64,000 bases of DNA from Bradysia coprophila (taxonomy: Eukaryota; Arthropoda; Insecta; Diptera; Sciaridae), in the NCBI RefSeq assembly GCF_014529535.1, contig NW_023503409.1, positions 6,324,390 through 6,388,389 of the forward strand. The letters are read 5' to 3'. Of the stretch, positions 12,570-24,861 are shown piece after piece. How positions within the stretch are numbered: the first letter of the stretch is position 1; every line of letters begins with the position of its first letter. Position numbers and translations under genes: made by a program. The notes beneath the pieces were generated by a model. The model was not told where the DNA came from. It made no database searches and saw only the letters and a program-made list of their open reading frames with translations.

Positions 12570-12825
12570 CTTAAAACTAATTTTTATTTAAAGCTAACGC
12601 ATTCGTGGTCGGAACGTATACTTTGTTAACGTCGGAACATTTGTATAAGGAGTGATCCGTTTTATTCTTTGATTACAAATAAATTGAAATTGAAATTGAA
12701 TTGCGGTCGTACATTTTTCAAAAATGATTCTCGTGGAAAGATATCATCAAAAATAAAATACGGGATACGCAAATGTAGGCTACAATTTTAGCTAAATACC
12801 GGTGCCTCTTAACAATATTAGTCAA
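12570..12825. repeat. Dispersed repeat R1, copy a
   Basis: Shares AAAACTAATTTTTATT, AAGCTAACGC, CGTGGTCG, ATTGCGGTCGTACATTTTTC and AATTTTAGCTAA blocks with 57428-57590, in the same order. This copy carries about 95 extra bases after CGTGGTCG. No TIR is clear. Confidence 0.6.
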
Positions 12826-13897
12826 GCTATCACAAAATACACTAAAGTTCATGAACGCAACATACTCAACGTTTTTCATCGCAGTCAACAAAAATTGACT
12901 GCTGCCACAAGATTGAGAATTTGCGATGATGGGCTTTTGAATATTTTTTCTCAATCATTGCTAAAATGTACGCTGGTACGCTGTACGATGGTTGACAAAT
13001 ATTTCTCTAAGTTCTTCACAGACATTACTCAGTGCTACCGGCGGTTTATTAAAAATGAAAAAGAAGTATTTTAGCTATTCGATATGACTTATAAGAAAGG
13101 AATTAAGAGGTATACTTTGAGTACCGAGTCATATATTGCAACAACATGAAGTTTGGCATGAATCACTCGAGTTGCAATTTTTTCTCCGAGTTCCCGAGTG
13201 CTTCTATACAGAAAATTAAATTCTCTAACACGTGCGTATGTAGCCCGACTTGGACATACTTTGGTGACAATGTCTTCGGATATACAGAACAGATTTTCGT
13301 AAACTCTTTTTGTTTGATTGGTATCTTCGCTGCTTTCATGTTTTCTTTACTATCAACGCACAAATCTTTACAAAAAATGCACACACAAAAACACCCTAAA
13401 GTATCTTATGGTCCTCCATAGCATTTTCATGCCTTGGGCATCAATTTCATAATTTTTCTCGTAATTTAGGGCTTCGGCATGAAACGCTGTATACATATCT
13501 GTTCTGGACGGTTGATTTTATGTTCTTTCGCTTGTCGTCCTCACTTCCTACGCGAAATTGCCTAAAATCTACCGTCCATCTACGTAATATATTTTTTAAT
13601 CACCACAACAACAAGAAAATGCGATAAATTTAATAATGGAATCGAAAGTCAATTGCAAAATTGCAGTAGTTCAACTTTCAAAGTCGAAATATAATATCGA
13701 ACAAGTCAGTTGCCGCCATTCTTTCAAATAAAGATGTTTACTGGGCATTCGAAATTGAAATATGAATTTTGCGCTTCTTTTGAATAAAACCCACAAAACA
13801 TGTAACGCCAAAAATCTCGCGCGGTTGTCGCACTTTCGTACGTATATTTTCGGTGGACACCAGGCGTGTGACACTTTCAACGAACTACAATAAAACG
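12826..13897. other. Intergenic, no gene seen
   Basis: Between sls and the BTB gene. Only short unsupported ORFs of about 75-110 codons on both strands, without domains or splice-linked partners. The stretch 12083-12569 just before R1 is equally empty. Confidence 0.5.
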
Positions 13898-14057
13898 AAC
13901 GCACTTCAAGCATGAGTGGTACTCTAAATAGGATACTGAAACGGGACAGTGTATCAAACAAATTTCGGCACTGTAAACAAATCTGGAAACATTTTTCATA
14001 CAAAGTAGTACTCTATTTGGTAGCTGTCAATCGAAGCACTTTTGCTTGAAGTGCGTT
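13898..14057. mobile_element. MITE family 2, copy a (160 bp)
   Basis: Perfect 15-bp terminal inverted repeat: AACGCACTTCAAGCA at the left and its exact inverse at 14043-14057. Internal ACTCTAAATAG and CTATTTGG blocks are also partly inverted. A second copy lies at 46366-46464. Confidence 0.85.
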
Positions 14058-14189
14058 GATAAAACCAATGAAGAGCAGATTTTGTTTTTTTTTTGTTTGG
14101 TCAAGTTAAATTTCCGTGGCTGTAACCAACCTATTTGACCGATTAATAGCTGGAACACTGCGATAATACTCGTTAAACGCCTGAACTTC

Positions 14190-14425
14190 TTTAATTAAAT
14201 TAATTTCTGATTTTATTTGTAAAAAAATGTTTTTGGCACCAATAGAACAGTCCGTATGATCTGAAATTTCCAATTGTATCCCAGAAATCGGTTAAACTTG
14301 CATTTAAAATGTTTGTCGATTTATTTGACTGGGTTTGCGGAAGGTAATCAAAATTCCATACGGACTGTTCTGCTCGTTCCAAAGTTTTTTTTTACAAAAA
14401 GAATTAAATTTTAATTAATTTAATT
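14190..14425. mobile_element. Hairpin MITE with long inverted arms
   Basis: Left arm contains TTAATTAAATTAATTTCTG, TTTGTAAAAAAATG and AGAACAGTCCGTATGAT. The right arm is their imperfect inverse (CATACGGACTGTTCT, TTTTTTTTTACAAA, TTAATTAATTTAA). Non-coding. Confidence 0.65.
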
Positions 14426-14976
14426 GGAGAACTAATGTAGCTAATGTACCATCCGCCACCGGTTCGAAAACATTGCGGTACATGTTATGGTATTGTCGGT
14501 AATGAGCTGAAAGGTATTACCGGTATTGCACAGTTTGTATATGGAATTTCAACCTAACAAAAACGAAAAAATCTGTTAGTCGGTCTACCAAAAAAATTGT
14601 GTTCGAAGTGGACACCATTTTGTTTTTCGTGAAAAAAATAGAATTCAACTCGAAGAAGTTCAAGGACTGATTGGATGAAAAATGCTAAAAATCATAAGTT
14701 ATTTAACAAAATAATAAAGAAATTTGTGAGAGTGTTACTTGGAACTAAGTGTTTATTGGTTTATGCGTATTTTTCATCGGTTTAATGCAGCAAGACACGA
14801 GTTTTGTTCAATATTGTTTTACGAATGACGTCAGATTACCAGAATTCAAGGTCCTAAGTAATTTAGGTAAAAAAAAGCAAAACGAAAAATTTGTTGAAAA
14901 TTGTAATTGATTGTTGGTTAAACGATGTTCTAAACTGAAATTCTTTATCCGCTGTCTACCAACGAAGGTAATTAAA
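14426..14976 (+). other. 5' flank or leader of the BTB gene
   Basis: About 550 bp before the BTB start codon. It holds a possible acceptor near 14788 (TTTAATGCAG) and an in-frame upstream ORF from 14911 that lacks BTB homology. I cannot place a transcription start. Confidence 0.35.
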
Positions 14977-17900
14977 ATGTCCGTGCAGCAGTTCTGTTTG
15001 CGCTGGAACAATCATCAGCCGAATTTCATATCAGTGTTTTCGTCGCTTTTGCATAATGAAGCACTCGTTGACGTCACATTAGCTGCTGAAGGAAGACATT
15101 TACAAGCCCACAAAGTGGTCTTATCGGCTTGCAGCTCATATTTTCAGGTAAATATTAGTAAATATTATTGTTTGATTAATGTGCAACCGTGGGAACTGAG
15201 AACTGGACGCCTCTGCTGTGTCATTACCGAAGCATTTTATTTTTATTTTTCGTTGCCTCCATTTTTGTTGATTTTATTGCGTTCTATTCTGAATGAAAAC
15301 AAGGACCAATGAGTGAATGTGTGTGTATGCGTGCGTGTGAATGGTTGTGTAAGCGAGGAACGAAGAATGTGGTATATCGCGGTAAATCCACGTTTAACAC
15401 AAAAAAAATGAATTGTTTGTTTTTCCTATGCGCTTCACGTATTTGATCAGCGATTTTATCGATTTGTTTGACACTGTCCACTTAGCTCAATGTTTGTTCA
15501 GTCTACAGATTCAGATTCAAAATTTTGCTGCATTTTCTGTGTGCCTTGTCGTCTTGGAGCATTCAATTTGTCTCGTGACATGGTTGACGTGCAATTGAGG
15601 GTTTTTCCTCTAAAATATTTTGTCAATTCAGCTTCTGCTCATTGTTACACAGATCGAGGTGATTGGCGTAATCGGTTAGGGCATTTCATGATTTTCGATT
15701 GATTTTCGATAGAAGTTTTTGTAGTTAATACCGAACGTAAAGCCATTATAAACGTGAAACGGAAACGGTTGTAATATATACGCTGATACTAATTGTGTTG
15801 TGCCTCACGAAAATTATATTTTGACTGCATCATCGAAGGCAAACAATCAGCCGCTTTGTTTTGATTCATTTTTATCTGGACCATTAGAGATTGAAAGTTT
15901 TGGTTTGCATAGACTGTTATGAGCGAGGTCAGAGCGAGAGTTCCGAAGACCAGTTAATTATAACTTCCCTTGTGGTACCTGTCATTGCATCTTTTTATAT
16001 AAATTTTTGACATATCCCCCAAGGCAAGTTAAAATAACTGGTCCAAGTTATATTTTCCTTCGAAAGCATTCGAAAGTTATCGTAGAGTGAGTAAATCTCA
16101 TTGTTTGTCCTTCTCTTACATTTACAGTCACTATTTACTTCAAATCCCTGTCAACATCCAATTGTCATACTTAAAGACGTTCAGTACAATGATTTAAAAA
16201 CTATGGTCGATTTCATGTACTATGGCGAAGTTAACGTATCTCAAGAGCAATTGCCGCATATCTTAAAAACGGCAGAAATGCTTAAAATCAAAGGACTCGC
16301 CGAAATGCCCGATCCAGTCACACTAACCAAATCCGAAAATAAATCATCCGATCAAGCAGATTCAGTCGCACCGAACAGTGTTCATGAATCGATGTGGGGT
16401 AGCACCGAGTCTCAGCAACAATTTCATCAACAACAACAACCGCAACATCAGCAACGACGATCGCCGTCGCCGGGTACAATGTCACCATCGGCAGCTCGGC
16501 GAAAACGTTTACGAAAATCATCAACCGGTATGTGATCGGGAAAATACTTTTTTTTTGTTCTCATTTTTTGGCGAATTTTGGGAAAATATTTCTTTTCTTT
16601 CTCTTTGGCAATCAAGGTTCAGGATCTGCGTCGACAGAACGAACGTCAGAAGAACACAGTAGCATTGAAGGTTCGTCGGGTCTAAATATGTCGCAATCGC
16701 AAATGGATCAGATGACTGCATTTGGGCCGGCCCCAACAAATTTATCCTCGCAGCATAGCCTATCGAATCCCAAAATGATGAAAGAAAGTTTAAGTACGGA
16801 AGACATACCCCAGCACGACTCGTCACAGGAAAGCATCGAAGAGGTGCACCATGGCCATCATCATATTCATCAAAATATAATTGTAAATATCCGTGCAACG
16901 GCATGACCTTTAGAATCGAATAGCAATTGACACACCGCGATTGGTAAATTCTAATCTTTTTAATCGACAGAAAACGGATAACGACATGTCAGGAATGTCC
17001 CAGCAAATGCCTATCGATATAACCAGTCCGACCACACCGTCTGATCATGGATCGAATGTTAGTTGCCCACAATCACAGCCATCTCATTCGGGTATGTGTT
17101 GAAAACTATTGTTGTTTAGTGTTATCGTAAAATCGATATTTGGTTTGGTTTTGCATACGAATATGTTCATTAAGTTAGAATAGAAGACATGTGCAGTGAA
17201 GATAAATCAGAGAAATTAGATGACACTTTTAACCGACTATTTCCTACTATGCTCACTCAACAAAAACGAATGTCAAATGGATTTCCTTCCGAAAATTTGA
17301 CGTATCTCTACCTAGACAGAACAATTTTCTTGAATATTTTTGTAGGAGTCCAAGATTAACAAATTCTGAGTAAAACAAATCCAAGAAATACAAATTGAGA
17401 TGTCACAAACGATGACCGTTTCTTTTCGACCAGTGATTTCAATAACGGATAGGTCTAGCCACTTCAATGAAAAAAAGAAATTCAGAAGAGGATGCTACGT
17501 CCTACCATGTTGACTTCATTTCAACCATCTAGCCGTCGTATTCATAAGCTTCCAATTGAAACGGAAACTGATTGACAAGAAGACCAACAGATTTTCCACG
17601 GTGATTCATTCGACAAGAGATCTACCTATTACGTTAAAGAGCTTACGTAACGGTCGATTTGTGTTTCGAAACTATTTTTAACTGGTTGCAAGATGACGTG
17701 ATTTTTTAATTCGCGATAATTGTATACGATTAAGATTATGCTTACATATCCATTCTCATCACATCAGATACATGTTTCACCAATTTATTTTACAAAACAA
17801 AAATAACCGAAGATCGATGTCATGTGAACGAATTTGTGGACAGTTTTGTTTGACTACCAGAACATTGTGAACACAGACCAAGAATATTTGCAATCAAAAA

Positions 17901-19937
17901 AATCATTCATGCCATTCACACCCTTTATCAACAACAAATTTCATTTTTGAGTTCGATATCCGCCTCGATATGAGATTAAGTAATGACCCAAGCAAATAAC
18001 TTTGCTATTTGTATTAGAACGACCGAGAAACAAATCCACTTTAGGGATTGTCCATAAATTACGTAACGCTTTTTCAGTGCTGTCATCAAAATTGAAATCT
18101 TAAACAACTCGAGAAATACGCGAGCTGCGAAGTGAAAACCATGTTCCATCCCCCCAATATATTCACCTGAATGTGAGGATAGAGAAAGCTTAACTTCACA
18201 GAGTGCGTATTACTCGAGTTATTTCGGATTCAATGTTGATGTCAACACTGAACAAGCCTTACTTCCAATCTAACTCACCTTAACGTCGTCTGGAATGCAT
18301 TCTGTTAATTGAATATATTTCTAACCGGACCCTTGTCGCTACTTGAATAAATAATTCAGAGTTGCTGCTGTTGAATTCGCGGTTTGTGACAATTAATAGT
18401 GGAAAGATACCAGACACCGTTCAAAGCCTCACGAATCGGTGTGTTTTGTGTTTCCCATTGGAAGAAGTTCGACCAGCATTCGTTCCATGAAAATATGAAA
18501 TTTCCCGTGCTTCATAGTCTTTTTCTCCACCAGCGAATGGTTTTCAATTTGATGTTATGCGTCTGCCAGTAGTATGTGACTTCAACAATCCAATCACATT
18601 TTCATAACTTTTCATTCGAATGACGAGCTGTTCTTTGATCTCTGCTAGCTAAAAATAAAAACGCAAAACTCAAATTAACAGATCGTTTATTTATACGAGA
18701 GTCACATTGTGCGGGCCCCAACCTGTTTTCGATTTAGGTACCTACATCATTTTCTAAATGGTCGGCGAAATACATCTGGTTTGCTCGACGCTTACTATTT
18801 TTTCGATAATCTGCTAAATTGTGAGTGTGACGTCTCTCACTATTATAATAATGTGACATGACAGATAAAATGTATTTTGTGTCCTCCAGTTATAATGTTA
18901 AAAAAAAATAACATCGCGCGATCAGATCTCTCAAAATTCGAGTTAATTTTTATTGATTTTTTTCCTCACTTTGTTTGTTTAACAAATTAATTTAATAATT
19001 TTGGTTGTGTGTACTTAAACGACAAATCTAAACTCGAACACATTTGGTTTTTTTTTTGTAACTCTATTCAATTCATTGTTAATCAATTCATTGTTATTGT
19101 TTAAGAAAAAAAAAAAGAAAAAAGAATTTGAAAAGAAAAGATGGAAAAGCGAAAGACATTTAGAGAAAGATGTTCTTTTATTTTCGTTGTTGTTTATTTT
19201 TGTAAATTAATTACCACACCATTGTAAGATCTGTTGCAATCTGGGAACAGGAGAAGCGAGAGAGAGAGAGAGCTCTGAAATTTGTTACGTTTTTTTTTGT
19301 TGTTATTCAAATTGGTGATTATTATTGTAAAGTAAAATGATGAGCGGCAAGCACGGACATAATATTTTTTTTTCGATGAAAGAAAAACTTCACTGCAACA
19401 CATAAAAAATTTGACGAATGATTTTTTGATTTTTGTTTCCGTTTGAGTATTTAAAACCTTAGAAATGCGAATGAAATTCCGAATTTTTCTTTTTTCGATT
19501 ACTTAAAATTTGATAAGACAAGAAAAACAAAAAAAAAAGAAAAGAAAAATAATTGGCTCTCCTTCCTTCTCCCAGGTGTGCAATGGACCGTAGTCGACTC
19601 GAACTATCCAAGATTTGCATTGTCATCGTGTCAAACGAATGTTGGTGGTATGTCAGCGGGAGGAAATCACAACAATCCCAATGAAAGTCAACATAGTACG
19701 AGCAACACATCCGCCAATTCAGCAACATCGTCGAATCACGCACAAATGCACTACCAAGGACCATCCTATTCGCCACAGATAATCTCGGTAAATCCGAATA
19801 GCTTAGTTAATAATTATGCGTCAAGCTTATCAACACCAACATCACCACAGGGAAACAATTCGAACATGGTACAATCTGTGTACAGTGAAGGACCCACACC
19901 AAATCAGTCCCCTGTGCAACAGCATCAACAACAACAG

Positions 19938-19975
<38 letters not shown>

Positions 19976-20540
19976 ACAACTGGTTAACCAAACAGGGAAT
20001 ACAAGCGGTAGTTCGACTAGTGGAACACAGCCGGCACCGCAAAAGCGAAAACGTTCGGTTAATCCACAAGGTGACGAAAACTTTGTACGTGCATTAGAGG
20101 CTGTACGGTTCGGCGGTATTGGTTTCTGTAAGGCAGCTCGAATGTATGGTGTCAACAATCGAACACTATGGTTAGAATACAAGAAACGCGGTTATCCAAT
20201 CAGTCGGCCGAGCATAAAAAATCGCATCAAACTTGAACCAAATATGACACCGCCGCCATCATCAACACCCACCAACGAAGAAAATACATCCATGGAAACG
20301 TACGAGCACATGTCACAATCATCGTTGAATATGACTGTTCCACCGCCAGCTGATACACCGACATCGTTGATGTGTCCACCCCATGCCCATCCGATGGGCG
20401 TTATGAGCTTCTTAGACACTAGGCACGTTGAATTCACACCGACAATTCATCCGATGTCCCGTCAACGATTCACTGATGGTGCCGTCAACGTAAATCCGAC
20501 CGCAATGAATTTGCAAGGATTGAATTTTAACTCAATGTAG
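14977..20540 (+). CDS. BTB/POZ-psq transcription factor, helix-turn-helix isoform (about 640 aa)
   Basis: Joined exons: 14977-15147, 16128-16527, 16617-16882, 16971-17091 and 19576-20540. The start is the ATG at 14977 ([14 protein letters not shown]), the canonical opening of insect ttk/bab-type BTB proteins; the ORF extends upstream but without homology. The BTB domain spans residues 1 to about 115 and is split after SSYFQ, the usual intron position of this family. A Gln-rich linker and a basic [12 protein letters not shown] segment follow. The last exon carries [12 protein letters not shown], a polyglutamine tract, a basic NLS-like PQKRKRS and a single pipsqueak-type HTH (about 20070-20216; [22 protein letters not shown]). 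It is likely a nuclear DNA-binding regulator that dimerises through the BTB. I do not assign a gene symbol; ttk-group relatives are many. Confidence 0.88.
15148..16127 (+). other. Intron 1 of the BTB gene
   Basis: Phase-0 intron within the BTB domain with donor GTAAATATT and acceptor TTTACAG. It holds a copy of MITE family 3 at its 3' end, and no other feature that I see. Confidence 0.8.
15908..16068. mobile_element. MITE family 3, copy in BTB intron 1
   Basis: Starts CATAGACTGTTATGAGCG, continues TTCCGAAGACCAGTTAATTA and TAACTT, and ends with the partial inverse (AAGTTAAAATAACTGG). Blocks match 24105-24730 and 40399-40610. The right end is approximate. Confidence 0.65.
17092..19575 (+). other. 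Long intron of the BTB gene before the psq exon
   Basis: About 2.5 kb between the phase-1 donor at 17091 and the acceptor at 19574-19575 (TTCTCCCAG). No exon with good splice sites and no clear transposon. The acceptor end is rich in poly-A/T runs. The same donor would also serve the alternative exon at 24862. Confidence 0.7.
19918..19980 (+). repeat. CAG/CAA repeat coding polyglutamine
   Basis: Mixed CAA and CAG codons give an almost unbroken run of about 21 glutamines in the psq isoform. Mixing of the two codons reduces slippage, but length polymorphism is likely. Confidence 0.9.
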
Positions 20541-21260
20541 AAAGTGACTGTGACCTAATACGAGAGCATCGCGCATTTTATTTCACATTTTATCACTGCA
20601 TCAATGGCCATAGTTAAGTGTTATTTGTGGAGTTTTAAACTAGAGAAGCAAAAAAATGAAAGAAAAAAAAACAGTTTTTTTAACCGTAGTCTAGGGATGG
20701 ATAAGCTTTTTTGTCTCTTCATTTTTATTTTTTATTATTTTTTTTTTTGTTATTGTTTAGCTAAGGTGAATCGATACGAGATTTCTACAACTAAATTTAA
20801 ATGACGAAGATCAATTGTAAATGTATTAAGTACGAAGTGAAGACGGTGTGTGAGACGACATGAAAAACTTATAACCAGGAAACTGATGAAAAGTGATACT
20901 CACATTCGTTTAAAAATAATAAAACGAAAAAAGAAAGAAATTGAAAAGAAAGCGCGCGATTGATATTGACAATAAACAGTGGACTGAGAAAAAAAAAATT
21001 GAAACTTTTTACCAAGAGAAAATACGATTTAATGTGCGGATTCAAATTCTAACGATTCAAAAGGACGGTGCTTAACACTTGCTTTAAATACCTATAAGTG
21101 ATGTAGGGGAAATGTTAAATTCGTAGCTTCTAGCATCATCGCAATGTAATTGTTTTTATTTGTTTTTTCAACGGAACAGTTTTTTTTTCCTTCCACTCGG
21201 AATAAATATGAAGATTTCGTAGAGGTGTGTAAGAGTATCCGATGGCCTGATTTCCTTGTG

Positions 21261-21365
21261 AAAATAGAAGTCTCAAAAGTTCAAAAAAGCTACACTCACA
21301 GCTTCAAATCCTTTGTCTTTTGACACGTTAGTATACGTTTTTCGAACTTTTGAGACTTCTATTTT
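21261..21365. repeat. Hairpin repeat (105 bp)
   Basis: Inverted arms AAAATAGAAGTCTCAAAAGT and its near-exact inverse ending at 21365, separated by about 50 bp. Probably a short MITE. Confidence 0.7.
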
Positions 21366-21667
21366 TACCCGGGAACTGGCTGCTCACAGTGTTTTTACTC
21401 ACCCGGTAAATTTAGTAATTTGATGGAACTTTTTGTTATCGATATCCTCAAACTACCACCAGGGCCCATGTTCGAAATTTTAGAAGTCGGTCGGCTCAGC
21501 TACACTAACAACAGAATTGTAGCCACTGGAAGGGATATTCTCCCCGCACATCACAGTGCCAGAAAGCTAAATTCTTTCTACTGAGAATGAAACACTTATT
21601 TCGGGCTTGTTGCCCTTTCAACGTTCATGTTTATTCTGGTTTTACTTCTTACAAACACCTTGTATTT

Positions 21668-21770
21668 ATACATTTGTTCCAAGGCCATATGAATTGTCAA
21701 ATTTCATTTGTCAATTGTCGTTGTTCGGGTTGTCAAAGTTCGTGTTTACAGTTACTTGGAACAAACCTAT
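21668..21770. mobile_element. MITE family 4, copy a (short form)
   Basis: TTGTTCCAAGGCCATAT at the left and ACTTGGAACAAACCTAT at the right are inverted. The internal GTTCGGGTTGTCAAAGTTCG block is shared with 56658-56914, of which this looks like an internally deleted copy. Confidence 0.7.
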
Positions 21771-23502
21771 ATCAAAGTTTTGTCTACTTCGATCATTTTC
21801 ATTTCAAGAGGTGACTTGATTCATTTCTACTTAGACCAGTGATTTCTGAACACTCCCATCTGTGGTTTTCGCACGAAGGAACGAAACCACACTTTCCAAA
21901 TCCACGGTCTCACGATCTTTGTTTTATATTTTCATTTTGCCAAAGCCAGATTACTTAAATCCCGCTTAACCATTGACTCCTCCGGATGAGACTTCCTAGT
22001 TGAGTGGACAATTTCTTTACATCCAAAAGGCGCATCGGGCTAATTGGCTGAAAAAGGCCAAAGATGCACGTTTTCGGACCAAAGTAACAAAAAGTTCGTT
22101 GAAAAACTGTTCCAATTAAATTTGTTTTGAAATTGAAATTCACACCAATTCTGTTATACCAGTGATCCATAGCTTTATGTCCTGTAGAAACTCTCTTTTT
22201 TTCCTTTCGTTTATTGTGACTTCAACGTTTACAACGATTTTTTTTAAATAATTTCGTAGACGGAATTTTGTTTATCAAACGAGTAACTTTTTAAACGGTT
22301 TATGGTTTTGAGACTTTCACCTCCTCCTCCCACATCACACATACACACAGACACCACATTATGTTTGGATGATTGTGAAACATACAATTAAACATTTTTC
22401 CGCGTTTACTGTGACTGAAGATTTTCAAAATTTTAATTGAAATGTTAGAGAGAAGAAGAAAAAAAACGGACTGTCGTTACCAACCGCGATTTATGAAGAA
22501 AATAACTTATAAATTTAGCTGATGCAAAAAAAAATCTGGAAAATTAAACCGATAATGATGAAGGGAGTTAATCAAAATGAATTTAAAGAAATTGAAAAAT
22601 GAAAATTTAAAAATTAAATTCACTTTAATCATCGTACTTAACTGTTACAACAATATACCAACATTTTTCAAATTTAAATTTAAAAAGAGAAAATTTAATT
22701 TGAAAAATTTTTGAACATCTAATATTTAGAATGAACAAGGTCTATGGTATGGTATATGAATAAATAAATAAATAAATTTGAAAATGGAAATTGAATAATG
22801 AAGAAGAAGGAGAAGAGAGAAAACATTTTTTGTATCATAAATTCCTCCCAAATAAAAAAAAAATCATACTAAGTGTATAGACGTAACATTATCTGTATGT
22901 ATATTTAGATTAATTATATTAAAAAAGCAAGAAATAATAAAGGAGAATAAATAAATGAAAATTAAATAAATGAGATAACAACAACAACAACAAACCTGAA
23001 TTTATATTGTCTAAGAAAAAAATGGAATTACGCGAAATCGGGACATTTTAACAAAAAAACAAAAACAAAATTTACCAAATAAGTAAAATTTAAAGGGAAA
23101 AAAAGAATAAAAAAAGTTCTTCAAAATCCAACTAACAAACAAAAAAAAAATCATTAATTTTTGTAGTTTCTTCCACTTATATACCGAAGTAAACGCGTTT
23201 TTGTAAGATAATTCAGACTTTCAGACTATTGAAAATAAGTAAAAAAAAAAGAAAATCACTCAGTCGGTTATACACACACATACAGAAACTGATTAGGGGT
23301 CTTTGCATAATCACACACACAAAAACAAAACTTTAAAGAAAAACTAATGAACACAAAATAATAAAATTAAAGAAAAAAAATGGAAAAAAAACTTATTAAT
23401 CAAAAGAAAATCAGTAGAACAAAAATGTTGTGTAAAAAAGAAATGACTGGAGAGGATAAAAGCGAATTATGTTAATGTTGTTTGTCTCTTTATAAACTCA
23501 AT

Positions 23503-23530
23503 CCACACACACACACACACACACACACAC
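23503..23530. repeat. AC dinucleotide microsatellite
   Basis: An uninterrupted run of about 14 CA units in the AT-rich stretch. Confidence 0.9.
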
Positions 23531-24104
23531 TCTTGAATTTTCATGAATTAAAAGCAGATTATTACATAAGTGCAACTTGAAAAATAATATTTTGGTTTTA
23601 CGTTTTGTTCTTCTTTTTATTTTTCGTTGGATTAAACTGTGAAAAATAATTATTTTTTTCTAATTTCGAGTATATACTGAAAGAGGGTTTGAATCAATTG
23701 TGACCAGTCCTAAAATCATTTTAACAATTGTAAAGAAGAAAACTATTTAAAAAGAAAAGAAAAAAAGAAAAATCAAACAGAACAACAGTGTCCGTGTAAT
23801 TATGAAATATATTATAATGAAACAAATTCTGTGTTGTCTTTGAACGAAGTGTCCCTGATGATTTATTCAGTCCGATAAGGTACCTACACTTGTTAACATT
23901 AATTGTGTCCTTGTGTAGGAAATACAAAAAATGTCATTTCCTTACTCAATGACTTTGCGAACACGTCGAATCTCAGATATTGAAAATTTGGTTCAGACTA
24001 ATTTTCAGTACAAATTCACAATGCTTGTCACTTGGTATTTTTGTAAGAATCAAACTTGACGAAAAGTTATATTTAATTTTGTCAAGTTACACTTTTCTGA
24101 TACA

Positions 24105-24730
24105 CTGCAAGAGTTCGAAGACTAGTTAATTATAACTTGCTTCGGGTACTTGTCGTTGCATATTTTCATATAAATTATTCACACATCCCAACGGTATTAT
24201 GTTGGAGAAGAAAATATAATTCAGGCCAGTTATTAGAACTTGCTTTTGGGGATCTTTCAAAAAATATATGTAAATATCCAATGAGAAGTACTACAAGGCA
24301 AGTTATAATCAACTGGTCTTCAGTTTTCTTGCTCAGACTCAGTAATTTTAAGTAACTGGTCCCAATCATATTTCCTTCTCATCTCATCATTTCATAAAAG
24401 TCTATGGACTATGAGAGAGAGTATGATTTAGACCACTTATTTTAACTTGCCTTCCAAAAAATAATGTCAAAATAATGTATGAAAAGTGCAATGACAAGTA
24501 ACGCAAGGCGAGTTATAATAACCTGGTTTTCGGACTTCTAGCTCTGATCATAGACTGATCAGAGGTAAAGTTCCAAAGACCAGTTAATTAAGTTAATTAT
24601 AACTTGCCTCGAGGTACCTGTCATTGAACTTTTTCATATACATTTTTGACATATCCCCCAAGGAAAGTTAAAAAAAACTGGTCCAAGTTATATGTCCTTC
24701 TCACTCATCATAAAAGTCTTTAAAATACCA
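24105..24730. mobile_element. Cluster of MITE family 3 copies
   Basis: At least two or three degenerate copies lie next to each other. Recurring blocks include GAAGACTAGTTAATTATAAC (24117), GGCAAGTTATAATCAACTGG, GGCGAGTTATAATAACCTGG, and AGACCAGTTAATTAAGTTAA with TGACATATCCCCCAAGG near 24578-24662. Individual borders are blurred. The cluster ends about 130 bp before the alternative BTB exon. Confidence 0.6.
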
Positions 24731-24861
24731 AATGTTGACAAGTTGACAACTCACGAACTGATCTATAGTCTTATTGTATAGCAAAACCAAGCCACTAATC
24801 CGTTCCGTTACAATGATATCCCAAATAACCGAAAAACTTAATCAATCAACTAAACTTTCAG

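Larger units (their letters stand above)
20541..24104 (+). other. 3' UTR of the psq isoform, then non-coding sequence
   Basis: Very AT-rich with many homopolymer runs and several AATAAA-like hexamers (for example near 20918 and 22746-22770). It contains two small hairpin elements (21261-21365 and 21668-21770) and an AC microsatellite at 23503-23530. No coding exon is recognised. It is transcribed as intron if the alternative exon at 24862 is used. Confidence 0.6.

Noticed and set aside
24774..24861. ORF start of the alternative BTB exon before 24862
   Set aside because: The frame opens on TTG, not ATG, and splicing into 24782 from the phase-1 donor would hit a stop; the acceptor at 24861 fits the frame.
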